Positions 16,654 through 25,094 of a stretch of DNA of 49,699 nt are shown in pieces; positions within the stretch are counted from its first letter, which is position 1, and the number at the start of each line of letters is the position of its first letter. The notes under the pieces were generated by a model that saw only the letters and a list, made by a program, of their open reading frames with translations, ran no database searches and was not told where the DNA came from. The position numbers and the translations under genes are program-made. Where the stretch lies: contig JAHDBN010000018.1 in the NCBI GenBank assembly GCA_020630335.1, positions 1 to 49,699 on the forward strand, written 5' to 3'. This DNA comes from Bacteriovoracaceae bacterium. GTDB taxonomy: Bacteria > Bdellovibrionota > Bacteriovoracia > Bacteriovoracales > Bacteriovoracaceae.

Positions 16654-17598
16654 ATGAAAGTAACTTTGATGTTTTCACTCTTTTATTTATCTATTGTTTT
16701 TCCTGGAACACTTATTAAAAATGGTAGATTAGCTAATTCTAGTGAATATTTAGATACTGTTGCCTTAGTTAGAAAAAACAAGATATTTTGTACAGGAACT
16801 TTACTAAGTGAAAATATAGTTATTAGCGCTAAACATTGTGCAAGGAAGAAAAACAAAGAAAAAATTTATGTTTTTCAAGGAGATACTGCAAATCTAGAAG
16901 GAAAAAGTGGGAGAGAGTTATCAAGGAGAAATCGTAAGCATAAATACATGAAAGTGATTGATCTCGTCTCTGTTAGAAATAATGATGTGGTATTGCTTTT
17001 ATTAGAAAAACCTCTTCAGAAAAATTATAAAATTTCATTTATAAATGAAAAAGAAAAAATACTTCCATTGAATGAAAATTCATTTTCTGTGGCTGGTTTT
17101 GGAAGAAAAAAGAATAATTGTAGAGGGATTGAATGTGAGAACGCAAAGAAAACAGTGATTGATAATTTTTTAGTTCAAAAGTCTTGTCTTGAAAATCCAT
17201 ATTATATAAATCTAGAGATCGATCCTTATTATCAAAGAGATAAGTCTGGAAAAAAATGTCGTATGTCTGGCTATCCCAATATGATAATTTTTACCAGTGG
17301 CATTAATGATTCAGGAGAGGAACAGCACCTTCTTGAAGGAGATTCAGGAGCAGGAGTGTATTTTAATAAACAAGGTTATCACCAAAAAATATTATGGGGA
17401 GTTTATCGAGGACGCTTACTTAATTTACACTATAAAGAAAATGATATGGCAGTAAATTTGTTAAAGCCTGAGTTGACTTGCGCTCTTGAAAAGAGATTAT
17501 ATTTAAAATATAAAAAGTCACAAAGAGCAGAGATGGACTTCCTTTCTAATATATATCGTCAGTATAAGAAACTTACGCCTTTTTGTTTGAAAAAATAG
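16654..17598 (+). CDS. Secreted trypsin-like (S1) serine protease
   Basis: The frame is open from 16456, but I start at the ATG at 16654 because it gives a signal peptide (MKVTLMFSLFYLSIVFPG). The 314-residue product has the full S1 triad: His61 in SAKHC, Asp111 in NNDVVLL and Ser231 in EGDSGAGVY. Cys46 and Cys62 flank the active-site His as in the standard disulfide. A longer insertion than usual lies between Asp and Ser. It is likely an extracellular or periplasmic protease, fitting a predatory lifestyle. The region 16527-16653 is the divergent promoter space with the Fic gene. Confidence 0.85.
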   Translation: MKVTLMFSLFYLSIVFPGTLIKNGRLANSSEYLDTVALVRKNKIFCTGTLLSENIVISAKHCARKKNKEKIYVFQGDTANLEGKSGRELSRRNRKHKYMKVIDLVSVRNNDVVLLLLEKPLQKNYKISFINEKEKILPLNENSFSVAGFGRKKNNCRGIECENAKKTVIDNFLVQKSCLENPYYINLEIDPYYQRDKSGKKCRMSGYPNMIIFTSGINDSGEEQHLLEGDSGAGVYFNKQGYHQKILWGVYRGRLLNLHYKENDMAVNLLKPELTCALEKRLYLKYKKSQRAEMDFLSNIYRQYKKLTPFCLKK

Positions 17599-17633
17599 CA
17601 TTCAATTTCCTTTTAGCTTACAATGTTTTGGAA

Positions 17634-18332
17634 ATGAAAGGTGTTATTGAAAATTGCCCTTGGTATGATCAGTTTATATATTGGGGAGCTCCAACAGTTG
17701 ATTGGTGTGAGGCAGCGACCTGTTCACCTCTTGTTAATCCATCTCTGGCCCTTTCTAATATTTCATATCTTATTGTCGCTATTTTAATTTTCAAAAATTC
17801 AAGAGGAGCTTTAGGTAAAACGATGGGAATTACTGTGCTATTAATCGCCGGTTGTTCCTTTATTTATCATTCTATTGAAAATGCATTTGGTCAGTATTTA
17901 GACTTTATTGGAATATTTTTATTGTGTTCATTTATTTTCTTGATGACTATAAAAAAAATATATCCAAAATCTGGTAAGAGGAAAACATTAGGTTTTTTCA
18001 TAGGATTAAATATAATTTTCTTTTGTATTAAGTTATCAGGATTTCCCATTCAGCTGTCTTTACTACCTCCCTTTCTATTAGCTGCGTATTTTGAAATTCC
18101 AATTATTCGAAAGCATAATTTGAAGTTGAAAAATCTTTATTGGAGCATTCTCTATATGGCCCTCGGTGGCCTTGCAAGTGCGATGGATGTGGGAAGAGTT
18201 TTTTGCGATCCTCATGATCATATTTTTCAATTACATTCCTTGTGGCATTTTTTAAGTGCTTTAAGTATTTATTATTATTATCTCTATCTAAGAGGGAATA
18301 AAAGATTAAAATACAAAATAAATGAAATCTAA
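17634..18332 (+). CDS. Ceramidase-like integral membrane hydrolase
   Basis: I start at 17634 (GGAA just upstream); the frame is open from 17583 but would overlap the protease gene without a ribosome binding site. The 232-residue protein has about seven hydrophobic segments and the alkaline ceramidase (CREST superfamily) marks: VDWCEA near the N-terminus, NPSLALSNISY, SFIYHSIENAFGQYLD and, in the last part, QLHSLWHFLSA. The three His and the Asp are the expected zinc site residues. Bacterial members probably hydrolyse membrane amide lipids, but the substrate here is unknown. Confidence 0.7.
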   Translation: MKGVIENCPWYDQFIYWGAPTVDWCEAATCSPLVNPSLALSNISYLIVAILIFKNSRGALGKTMGITVLLIAGCSFIYHSIENAFGQYLDFIGIFLLCSFIFLMTIKKIYPKSGKRKTLGFFIGLNIIFFCIKLSGFPIQLSLLPPFLLAAYFEIPIIRKHNLKLKNLYWSILYMALGGLASAMDVGRVFCDPHDHIFQLHSLWHFLSALSIYYYYLYLRGNKRLKYKINEI

Positions 18333-19673
18333 CTTAGCATTTGCATAAGAAAGTATAAATAATATCAAAGTTATACAAATGCCTAGTTGCTTCTTAAGAC
18401 TCCAAGAAAGAAATCTTTTATCTGTTAGAGATTTTCCTAATGTAAGAATGAAAACGATGAAAAGACTTATTTGGAAAAGTAAAGTATCAGAGACTTTTAT
18501 GCTAGATGAGAAAGATCCAATTAAGGATTTAAAGTAATTGGAAGCACTTTGGAAACTTTGCGCTCTGAAAAATACCCATAATAAGCATACTCCATGAAAT
18601 ACAATTATTTGATTTAAAATATTTGTGAAAAGATTCTTGGGTAGTTTATACGATATAAATCTTTCTAAAACTAACCAAGTTCCATGGCCAAGTCCCCAGA
18701 AAATAAAGTTCCAGCTTGAACCATGCCATAGACCACCTAGAATCATAGTTAGCAGTAAGTTTCTTAAGTGCTTAGACTTATTTCCTCCAAGAGAGATGTA
18801 TAAATAGTCTCTTAACCAGAATGATAGAGTGATATGCCATTTTCTCCAAAACTCTCTTAGAGATTTTGAGCTATAAGGATTATTAAAATTTAGAGGAAGT
18901 TGAATGCCATACATATATCCAACTCCAATTGCAATCGTTGAGTATCCCCAAAAGTCAGCTAGAATTTGAAAAGCAAAACCATAAAGAGTTACCCAAGAAT
19001 TTAAAAAATTTAATTTCTCAGGAGTTAAAAATCCAAAATCGACAAACTGAGAAATCGTATCAGCGATAACAATTTTAATGCTAAGGCCTGCTATTACATA
19101 ATAGCAGCCAAGATGAAAATCTTCAGGCTTAAAGTTAGCCACTCTTTTTAATTGAGGTAAAAAATCCTTGGCCCTAACTATAGGGCCAGCAATAAGTTGA
19201 GCAAAGAAGCATTTAAAGACTCCAAAGCATAAAAAAGATTTCTCTGCTTTTACATCTTTTCTGTAGACATCTACTAGATAACCGATTACCTGGAAGGTAT
19301 AAAATGAAATTCCAAGAGGGAGCCAATAGTTTAGCTCAGGAATGAATAGATTAAATCCAAAATAAGAAAAGATAGAATTAATATTTTCAAAAATAAAACT
19401 AGAGTACTTAAACCAGGAAAGACTTAATAGATTTAAGGCAACCCCAAAAATGAGAATTTTTTTTGATTGATGTTTTTCAATTTGTATTGCAATGAAATAA
19501 TTAAAAAGTATAGAGAAAAGTAAAATGAATAATGCTTGCCAAAAATACCATCCATAAAAAAACAAAGATCCAATAAGTAAGACTAGTTGTCTCACTCTGA
19601 GGTTTTTACTACTCCAAAAAAAAAGAAGTAAAATAAAGTTGAAAACAATAAAAGTCAGAGAGTTAAAAAGCAT
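18306..19673 (-). CDS. MBOAT family O-acyltransferase (AlgI-like)
   Basis: The polytopic protein has 455 residues from the ATG at 19673 (AGG 5 bases upstream); a GTG at 19679 is an alternative. MBOAT signatures are LREFWRKWHITLSFWLRDYLYISLGG and ILGGLWHGSSWNFIFWGLGHG, whose second His is the catalytic one. Proteins of this type move acyl groups across the inner membrane to modify exported polysaccharides or teichoic-acid-like polymers. The start overlaps the end of the SGNH-like gene by 11 bp, the usual AlgI/AlgJ-type pair. The 3' end overlaps the convergent ceramidase-like gene by 27 bp. Confidence 0.9.
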   Translation of the reverse strand: MLFNSLTFIVFNFILLLFFWSSKNLRVRQLVLLIGSLFFYGWYFWQALFILLFSILFNYFIAIQIEKHQSKKILIFGVALNLLSLSWFKYSSFIFENINSIFSYFGFNLFIPELNYWLPLGISFYTFQVIGYLVDVYRKDVKAEKSFLCFGVFKCFFAQLIAGPIVRAKDFLPQLKRVANFKPEDFHLGCYYVIAGLSIKIVIADTISQFVDFGFLTPEKLNFLNSWVTLYGFAFQILADFWGYSTIAIGVGYMYGIQLPLNFNNPYSSKSLREFWRKWHITLSFWLRDYLYISLGGNKSKHLRNLLLTMILGGLWHGSSWNFIFWGLGHGTWLVLERFISYKLPKNLFTNILNQIIVFHGVCLLWVFFRAQSFQSASNYFKSLIGSFSSSIKVSDTLLFQISLFIVFILTLGKSLTDKRFLSWSLKKQLGICITLILFILSYANAKLDFIYFVF

Positions 19674-20580
19674 GAGCACCTAAACTTTTCAATGCTTCAG
19701 CTAAAGATTTTGAAAAGACGAGTCTTCCGCTTGGAGATAGATGTGTTTTATCTCTCATTAAGTCCTTAGGGAAACCTGTGCAAGAGTAATTTAAAAGAAC
19801 GTAAGGAAGTGATTGATTATTTTTTTGAGTTTGAGTATTACAGTTTTTATGTACAACTGAAGCCTGGACTGGTGGAGTAAGAAAGAAAATCTTCTTATTT
19901 GTTTTCTCAAGTATCTTCAGTAATTCTTGGACAGAGAGATTTTCTGCTCTTTGTGGGTTAGGATTTTTTAAAATTTGTGGATCAAAGTCATAATCTAAAT
20001 GATTCTTCGTTGAAATAAATAGTTGAGCTAGCGTGTTTGATCTAAACCAAATGTCATGATTGAAAACACGACTTGTCATTAACATTAAAAGTCTCAAGAA
20101 GGTTTTGGGTTTAAAGACTTTTCTTACCTTAACCATTGAAGATTTTTTATATACAAAGTTACGAATTTTTTCTTCAAAGTTATTAGCTTCTTGTTCATTT
20201 TTCTTATTAAATGTCAAGAATCCAAGCTCTCCTTTGATAAAGTTCACATGAGAAAATTCTATTATTAAGGTTTTGACTTGCTTTTGTTCCAAGACTTTTC
20301 TTAATGTGTAAAAAAATCTTTTCTTGTTTTGTCCTGTACTAGATATGTTGTAGGTAGGCACTCCCAGTTCTCGTGATAAAAGAGGCGCATCTACAGCATC
20401 TAATGATCTCGAACTCCCAATGAATACTACTTGATCTTTATTTCGATATTCTAGCATAGCTAGACGGAGTAGTAGCTTATCACTTAGTGAGTTAAACGCT
20501 TTAAAGTTAAATAACACAACTAACTCTAATGACAAAAAAAAGATACATAAACATGTTATAAAGAAGAGTAGTTTTTTCAT
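19663..20580 (-). CDS. SGNH/DltD-like hydrolase partner of MBOAT
   Basis: The 305-residue protein has an N-terminal membrane anchor (about 4-24) and a periplasmic SGNH-type domain. FIGSSRSLDAVD (about 54-65) holds the nucleophile-box Ser, YNISSTGQNKKR resembles the Gly/Asn block, and DKTHLSPSGR near the C-terminus supplies the Asp-x-x-His pair. Such proteins complete acyl transfer started by the MBOAT protein encoded directly downstream. The modified polymer is unknown; no polysaccharide synthesis genes lie nearby. Confidence 0.7.
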   Translation of the reverse strand: MKKLLFFITCLCIFFLSLELVVLFNFKAFNSLSDKLLLRLAMLEYRNKDQVVFIGSSRSLDAVDAPLLSRELGVPTYNISSTGQNKKRFFYTLRKVLEQKQVKTLIIEFSHVNFIKGELGFLTFNKKNEQEANNFEEKIRNFVYKKSSMVKVRKVFKPKTFLRLLMLMTSRVFNHDIWFRSNTLAQLFISTKNHLDYDFDPQILKNPNPQRAENLSVQELLKILEKTNKKIFFLTPPVQASVVHKNCNTQTQKNNQSLPYVLLNYSCTGFPKDLMRDKTHLSPSGRLVFSKSLAEALKSLGAHAF

Positions 20581-20671
20581 GAATATTATTAATATTATAG
20601 ATTTAACTTAGATCTTACCAATTAAGTAACAAAAATGTATTTTTTCTCGAATATACTATAAGAAGGGATTT

Positions 20672-21703
20672 ATGAAATATTTACTCTACATTTTTCTTTT
20701 GAGCTTTAATGCATTGAGCTTGGAAATAGCAACCTTTGCTGGAGGCTGTTTTTGGTGTGTTGAAGCTGATTTAGAGAAAATACCTGGAGTAAGAGAAGTT
20801 ATTTCTGGATATTCAGGAGGGAAGAAGATTAGCCCCTCATATCAAGAAGTATCATCTGGGAAGACTGAACATCTAGAAGCAGTTCAAGTTCGATTTGATA
20901 GTGGTGTTATTAGTTTTAGGGACTTATTGATTGAGTTTTTTAGTATTATCGATCCTACTGACTCAAGTGGACAGTTTGTTGATAGGGGAGTTCATTATAG
21001 TACTGCTATTTTTTTTCATAATGCGAATCAAAAAAAAACAGCAGGAGATGTTAAAAAACTAATTGAATCAAAAAAGATCTTCAAGAAAACAATAATTACT
21101 CCAATTATTAAATATAAAAATTTTTATAGAGCAGAAACATATCACCAAGATTTTTATAAAAAAAACAAGAAGTCTATTAAGCGATATAAAGCTTATAGAA
21201 AACATTCTGGAAGAGATGAATTTATTAAAAAGTATTGGAAAAAACATAAAGCAAACTTGTTAGGAAGTCATGGTATCAAACTAAGCAAAAAAGAGTTGAA
21301 AAATAAACTAACAAGAATGCAGTTTTACGTGACTCAAGAAAATGGAACAGAGCCTCCTTTTAAAAATAAATATTATAAGAATACAAGAGAAGGTATTTAC
21401 GTAGATATAGTTTCGGGAGAAGCACTTTTTAGTTCTAAAGACAAATTTAAATCAGGCACAGGGTGGCCTTCATTTACTAAGCCTATTGATAAAGATCATA
21501 TTGTAGAAAAAGATGACTCTTCTTTATTTATGAAGAGAGTAGAGGTTAGATCTAGGTACTCAGACTCTCATCTCGGTCATGTTTTTACAGATGGCCCGAA
21601 ACCTACAGGTTTAAGATATTGTATTAATTCAGCATCTTTAAGGTTTATCCCTAAAGATGAGTTGAAAGGTTCAAGGTATGAAATTTATCTGAGAGATTTT
21701 TAA
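20672..21703 (+). CDS. msrAB: Exported bifunctional methionine sulfoxide reductase MsrA-MsrB
   Basis: The 343-residue protein begins with a signal peptide. The MsrA domain (about 18-190) has GGCFWC with nucleophile Cys26, and the MsrB domain (about 205-343) has GTGWPSF, HLGHVF and catalytic Cys317 in RYCINS. The MsrB part lacks the CxxC zinc pairs ([11 protein letters not shown] replaces the first). It repairs both sulfoxide epimers of oxidised Met in periplasmic or secreted proteins. It is a single-gene unit, divergent from the SGNH gene, with AAGAAGG before the ATG. Confidence 0.95.
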   Translation: MKYLLYIFLLSFNALSLEIATFAGGCFWCVEADLEKIPGVREVISGYSGGKKISPSYQEVSSGKTEHLEAVQVRFDSGVISFRDLLIEFFSIIDPTDSSGQFVDRGVHYSTAIFFHNANQKKTAGDVKKLIESKKIFKKTIITPIIKYKNFYRAETYHQDFYKKNKKSIKRYKAYRKHSGRDEFIKKYWKKHKANLLGSHGIKLSKKELKNKLTRMQFYVTQENGTEPPFKNKYYKNTREGIYVDIVSGEALFSSKDKFKSGTGWPSFTKPIDKDHIVEKDDSSLFMKRVEVRSRYSDSHLGHVFTDGPKPTGLRYCINSASLRFIPKDELKGSRYEIYLRDF

Positions 21704-21801
21704 TTTCTTTTAAATCTTTTATTTTTCTTCCCCCCAAAAAATAATTCATCACATATAATTATTGGCTAAACCTTAAAAGTTAAATTTTTATTCACTAGAT
21801 A

Positions 21802-21857
21802 GCCTTTAAAGCCCTATTTAAAAGGGAGGCAAAATATCATAGGCAAATATCGTTTGC
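21802..21857 (+). promoter_or_regulatory. Structured 5' leader candidate
   Basis: Two hairpins lie upstream of the gene starting at 21889. The first pairs GCCT/CCCT (21802-21805, 21812-21815) with AGGG/AGGC (21823-21830) around an internal bulge. The second pairs GCAAA (21843-21847) with TTTGC (21853-21857). I do not recognise a known riboswitch class. It could be a regulatory leader or chance in AT-rich DNA. Confidence 0.25.
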
Positions 21858-21888
21858 TTGACGTTGGATTTATATTTGAGATGATTTA

Positions 21889-23781
21889 ATGATGAAAACT
21901 AGTTTTCTTTATTTATGTTTTATCCTTTTTTCTTTTAATGGATATACTTCATTCTCTAAAATTAGGGTACTTGAAGCGGATGAGAATCTTTTAAAAGCTG
22001 ACTTGAAAGAAATACTCTTAAAAGCCGATCTTAAGAATTTTAATATTTCTGTAAACTTTAAAAAAAGTCATACTGATATAGCAAAATTTTCATGTTCTGA
22101 AAAAGAAATGAGGCTTACTGTTTATTCTGATATTAAAGAAAAAACAAGTACAATGTATTATGGACTTCAAAAACTAGGCTTCTTATTTCCTCATCCTCGT
22201 ATCCAGATTTCACCAAAACTAAAAGATATAAAAAAGTTTTGTGGTAAGGCATATCAATGGAGACCAACATATCAATATAGAGGTTTTCACTTCCATACAA
22301 TGCATCCTAATGAATGGGTTCATGGATTTTTGTTAGGAAAAACACCTTTGGCTAACGATTCTGTGAAGTGGCTTGCTAGAAATATGCAAAATGTTTTTGA
22401 TGTTAGTCTTTTAAGATCAGTAAAAAGAAAAAAAGTTTATAGAAATTTAAAAGAACCTTTTGCTCTTGCAAAACGATTTGGTATTCATGCTGGAGTGAAT
22501 ATTAGTTTTGCCTTACAACAGCAAAGAGCATTTAGACTGATTTCTCCACTAAGACTTCTACTTGGTTTTAAATCAGAAAGAAAAATAAAAAAAGAATTAC
22601 AAAAGCTAATAGATAGAGTTGATGTGAGTTTTATTACTTTTAATGCAGGTACAAGTGAGTTTACTAAAACAAATTATAAACGAAGTATTAAGTGGATGAA
22701 TTTCTCTTCTGAGATTTGTGAAAAAAACAATGTGCAAATGTTTATGAACGTACATGTTTCAAGTAATCAAATAGATGAAGAGTATGGAAATTTTAATTTC
22801 TTACCTCAGTTTGCTAATGAGAATGTAGGAGTTTGGGCGCATACTGTAATGTTTTATGGCCTATATGATAAAGAAGCTCCAATGTATGGAAATAAAAACT
22901 TCTCTCATATTAAAGATTTTTTAGTTGAGCAAAAAAAGCATAGGCCGGCATGGTATTACCCAGAAACAAGTTACTTTATTGCTCTTGATGTAGATGTTCC
23001 TTTGCTCTTAACAGATTATCTTACAACAAGAGCTGAGGATATGCGTAGACTTTCTAGAGAAGAAAGAGTCGAAGGACACGTCAACTTCACAACAGGACAT
23101 GAGGTTGGTTATTGGCTATTTGATTGGTCAGTAGCATTACATGCAAATGGTGATTATAACTTTGATCCTTTAATTTCTTTAAAACTTTTAGGTGAAAATA
23201 CTCAGAAGTGGAAAAAAATCTTAGAATTTCAAAATAAATATTTTAAAAAGTTACAAGGGATTTCTATTCTTACAGGTTCTACAATCCCAGATGAACTATC
23301 CAAGAAGCATCGTATCTTGGAAAGAAACACTTTAATTGAGTTAGTAAAAGATAAAGAAAAACTTTTAAAAGAATTAAGTCTTTTAAGAGAGATGAATAAT
23401 AATTTGCCAGAGTACAAGTTTATTAAAAATAAGGAATTACGTTCTTTAATGGAAATTACCTTGCTTAGAATTAAACATGCTCTCAGAGTTCGATTGGCTA
23501 TTTTTCATAGAAAAGATCAGGCCGTTTCATTAAAGCTAGTTCAATCTGCATCTCATGTAAGATCCAGAGCAAGTTATCTTATGAAGGAAGTACGAGGCTT
23601 AGAAAGATACCCTGAAGCTATGATTTATGAAAGACATAAAAACCCAACATCTTACAGTTGGGGATATGCTTGGCCTGCTTATAATTTGCATTTTTGGCAT
23701 AGAGAAGAAGAAATGGTTGCAGGAAATAATTACAACCCTTTCTTCATGAATATTTATAATCTTTGGAAAACAATATTTTAA
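21889..23781 (+). CDS. Large secreted glycoside-hydrolase-like protein
   Basis: The 630-residue protein starts with a signal peptide (about 20 residues); ATG codons at 21889 and 21892 are both possible. Residues 25-110 look like the GH20b-type N-terminal domain that precedes many TIM-barrel glycosidases (YYGLQKLGFLFPHPR at 90-104). WRPTYQYRGFHFHTMHP at 124-140 begins the barrel, as in GH20, GH67 and GH84 relatives. The C-terminal region is helical. I cannot assign the catalytic residues or substrate. A duplicated ILLKADLK occurs near residues 34-48. Transcription probably ends at the hairpin at 23809. Confidence 0.5.
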   Translation: MMKTSFLYLCFILFSFNGYTSFSKIRVLEADENLLKADLKEILLKADLKNFNISVNFKKSHTDIAKFSCSEKEMRLTVYSDIKEKTSTMYYGLQKLGFLFPHPRIQISPKLKDIKKFCGKAYQWRPTYQYRGFHFHTMHPNEWVHGFLLGKTPLANDSVKWLARNMQNVFDVSLLRSVKRKKVYRNLKEPFALAKRFGIHAGVNISFALQQQRAFRLISPLRLLLGFKSERKIKKELQKLIDRVDVSFITFNAGTSEFTKTNYKRSIKWMNFSSEICEKNNVQMFMNVHVSSNQIDEEYGNFNFLPQFANENVGVWAHTVMFYGLYDKEAPMYGNKNFSHIKDFLVEQKKHRPAWYYPETSYFIALDVDVPLLLTDYLTTRAEDMRRLSREERVEGHVNFTTGHEVGYWLFDWSVALHANGDYNFDPLISLKLLGENTQKWKKILEFQNKYFKKLQGISILTGSTIPDELSKKHRILERNTLIELVKDKEKLLKELSLLREMNNNLPEYKFIKNKELRSLMEITLLRIKHALRVRLAIFHRKDQAVSLKLVQSASHVRSRASYLMKEVRGLERYPEAMIYERHKNPTSYSWGYAWPAYNLHFWHREEEMVAGNNYNPFFMNIYNLWKTIF

Positions 23782-23808
23782 TTTAGATGTTTGGAAACAA
23801 GAAACAAA

Positions 23809-23832
23809 AAAGGGAGTCATTCGACTCCCTTT
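23809..23832. terminator. Bidirectional terminator
   Basis: AAAGGGAGTC (23809-23818) pairs perfectly with GACTCCCTTT (23823-23832) around ATTC. A-runs on the left and T/A on the right fit termination of both converging genes (ends at 23781 and 23861). Confidence 0.85.
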
Positions 23833-23860
23833 AAAACTTATCTACTTATTTATTTCTAAG

Positions 23861-24055
23861 TTAGACTCTTTTTACTGATACAGCGCAAGGCCCTTTAGGA
23901 CTATCGCCTAACTCAAATTCAACTTTATCGTCTTCATTAAGTGTTCCACCTTCAACTGCTGAAGTGTGAACGAATAGATCTTTTCCACCATCGTCTGGCT
24001 TAATAAATCCAAAACCTTTCGCATCATTAAAAAATTTTACTGTACCTGTACCCAT
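23861..24055 (-). CDS. Cold-shock domain protein (CspA family)
   Basis: The 64-residue protein is a single OB-fold cold shock domain. RNP1 (KGFGFI) and RNP2 (LFVHTS) are intact, preceded by GTVKFFN. It binds single-stranded RNA/DNA as an RNA chaperone. The acidic loop DDGGKD and the KGPCAVSV ending are slightly unusual. A purine-rich AAGAGAG precedes the ATG. The long upstream gap could hold a cold-shock leader, but no cold box is evident. Confidence 0.95.
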   Translation of the reverse strand: MGTGTVKFFNDAKGFGFIKPDDGGKDLFVHTSAVEGGTLNEDDKVEFELGDSPKGPCAVSVKRV

Positions 24056-24373
24056 TTTTTCTCTCTTTTCTTAAATTATACATGCGACCTATTGCATGCT
24101 TCTAGAATCATTTTTACGGTGAATTTACTCTTAAGTAAAGCTTTCTAGTTGAATCTAATAAAAATTATAGGAAAAACACTATATTTCTGTGATTTTGGGC
24201 CTTTTATACGTACTTAGAGCAGTTTTTGGATAAAAAAGACTCACTAATACTTACTAGTTAATAGGGACAAAATAGAAAGAAATAGAAGCCTTTCTGAGTC
24301 TTTCACTCAAGCTTGAAGTTCGTGCATCTTTAGTACTGATCATGAATAATATTTGTAACTCATGGAGGGAGTA
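24056..24373. other. Divergent intergenic region (csp / phosphatase)
   Basis: The 318 bp hold no convincing open frame. The part next to the cold-shock gene probably encodes its untranslated leader; a short inverted repeat, CATGC/GCATG, lies at about 24082-24099. The part next to 24374 should contain the phosphatase promoter, but I cannot pick a clear -35/-10 pair. Confidence 0.4.
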
Positions 24374-24955
24374 ATGATGAAATACTTATTTTTATTAACA
24401 ATTTTAGTTTCTAACCTTTGGGCAGGTAACAACTTGCATTTGATTGAATCAAAAGAAAATGGATTTGCTATATATAGAACTGGTAAACCAGATGCTGATG
24501 ACATGAAAGAGTTTTGTAAATTAGGTATTGAAGAAATGGTAGTGTTGAGTGGAACTGCAGATGAGCATGAATATAAATATCAGGATTCTTGTCCAGGATT
24601 AAGAGTTGTTTTTAACGAGAAGATGAGTGCCAGAGTTCCTGTTAAAGTTTCTTTTCTTGATTTCTTTGATTCTTGGGTTGAAGATGCAAGAAGAACTGGA
24701 AAAAAGATAGCTTTTAGATGTGAATGTGGATGTCACAGAACAGGAAGACTTGCAGCTTATTATCAAATAAAATTTCAAAATGTAACGACAGAAGACGCAC
24801 TTATACTAATGAAGAAACATGGAAAGTTTATGTTTTTATATCCAGAGCTAAAGCCACAGGTAAGATCGATGGCAGATTATTTAGCAGGAAGAGAGTGTAG
24901 CCAAGATCCTGAAGATTGCATTATAGATGATTCAGGAAGTGCTCCAATACATTAG
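24374..24955 (+). CDS. Exported PTP/dual-specificity-like phosphatase
   Basis: The start at 24374 is set by GGAGGGAG just upstream and gives a signal peptide (MMKYLFLLTILVSNLWAG); an earlier ATG at 24362 overlaps that site. The 193-residue protein has the tyrosine phosphatase P-loop Cys-x5-Arg: FRCECGCHRTGR with nucleophile Cys116 and Arg122. IYRTGKPDADD near residue 33 is the typical start of such domains. The usual HC is RC here, and two extra Cys lie inside the loop. It would remove phosphate from proteins or small molecules in the periplasm or outside the cell. Family placement is by motif. Confidence 0.75.
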   Translation: MMKYLFLLTILVSNLWAGNNLHLIESKENGFAIYRTGKPDADDMKEFCKLGIEEMVVLSGTADEHEYKYQDSCPGLRVVFNEKMSARVPVKVSFLDFFDSWVEDARRTGKKIAFRCECGCHRTGRLAAYYQIKFQNVTTEDALILMKKHGKFMFLYPELKPQVRSMADYLAGRECSQDPEDCIIDDSGSAPIH

Positions 24956-24967
24956 TTCTCCAATTTT

Positions 24968-25007
24968 GATTATAGTGAGAAGGATTGTCTTCTTTCTCGC
25001 TATAATC
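24968..25007. terminator. Long hairpin downstream of phosphatase gene
   Basis: GATTATAGTGAGAA (24968-24981) pairs with TTCTCGCTATAATC (24994-25007), 14 base pairs with one G-U. It lies 13 bp after the stop at 24955. There is no strong T-run after it, so it may be a weak terminator or an RNA-stabilising hairpin. Confidence 0.5.
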
Positions 25008-25094
25008 TCACTTTAAATTAAATCAATCATTGCTAAAGAGCTCATAAAGTTCTAGAAGATTTTTAGTTAAAAAATCTAAAAGAGGAACATAGAG

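Noticed and set aside
21802-21857. c-di-GMP (GEMM-I) riboswitch
   Set aside because: GGCAAA occurs twice, but the conserved ACGCAAAGCC core and tetraloop receptor are missing.
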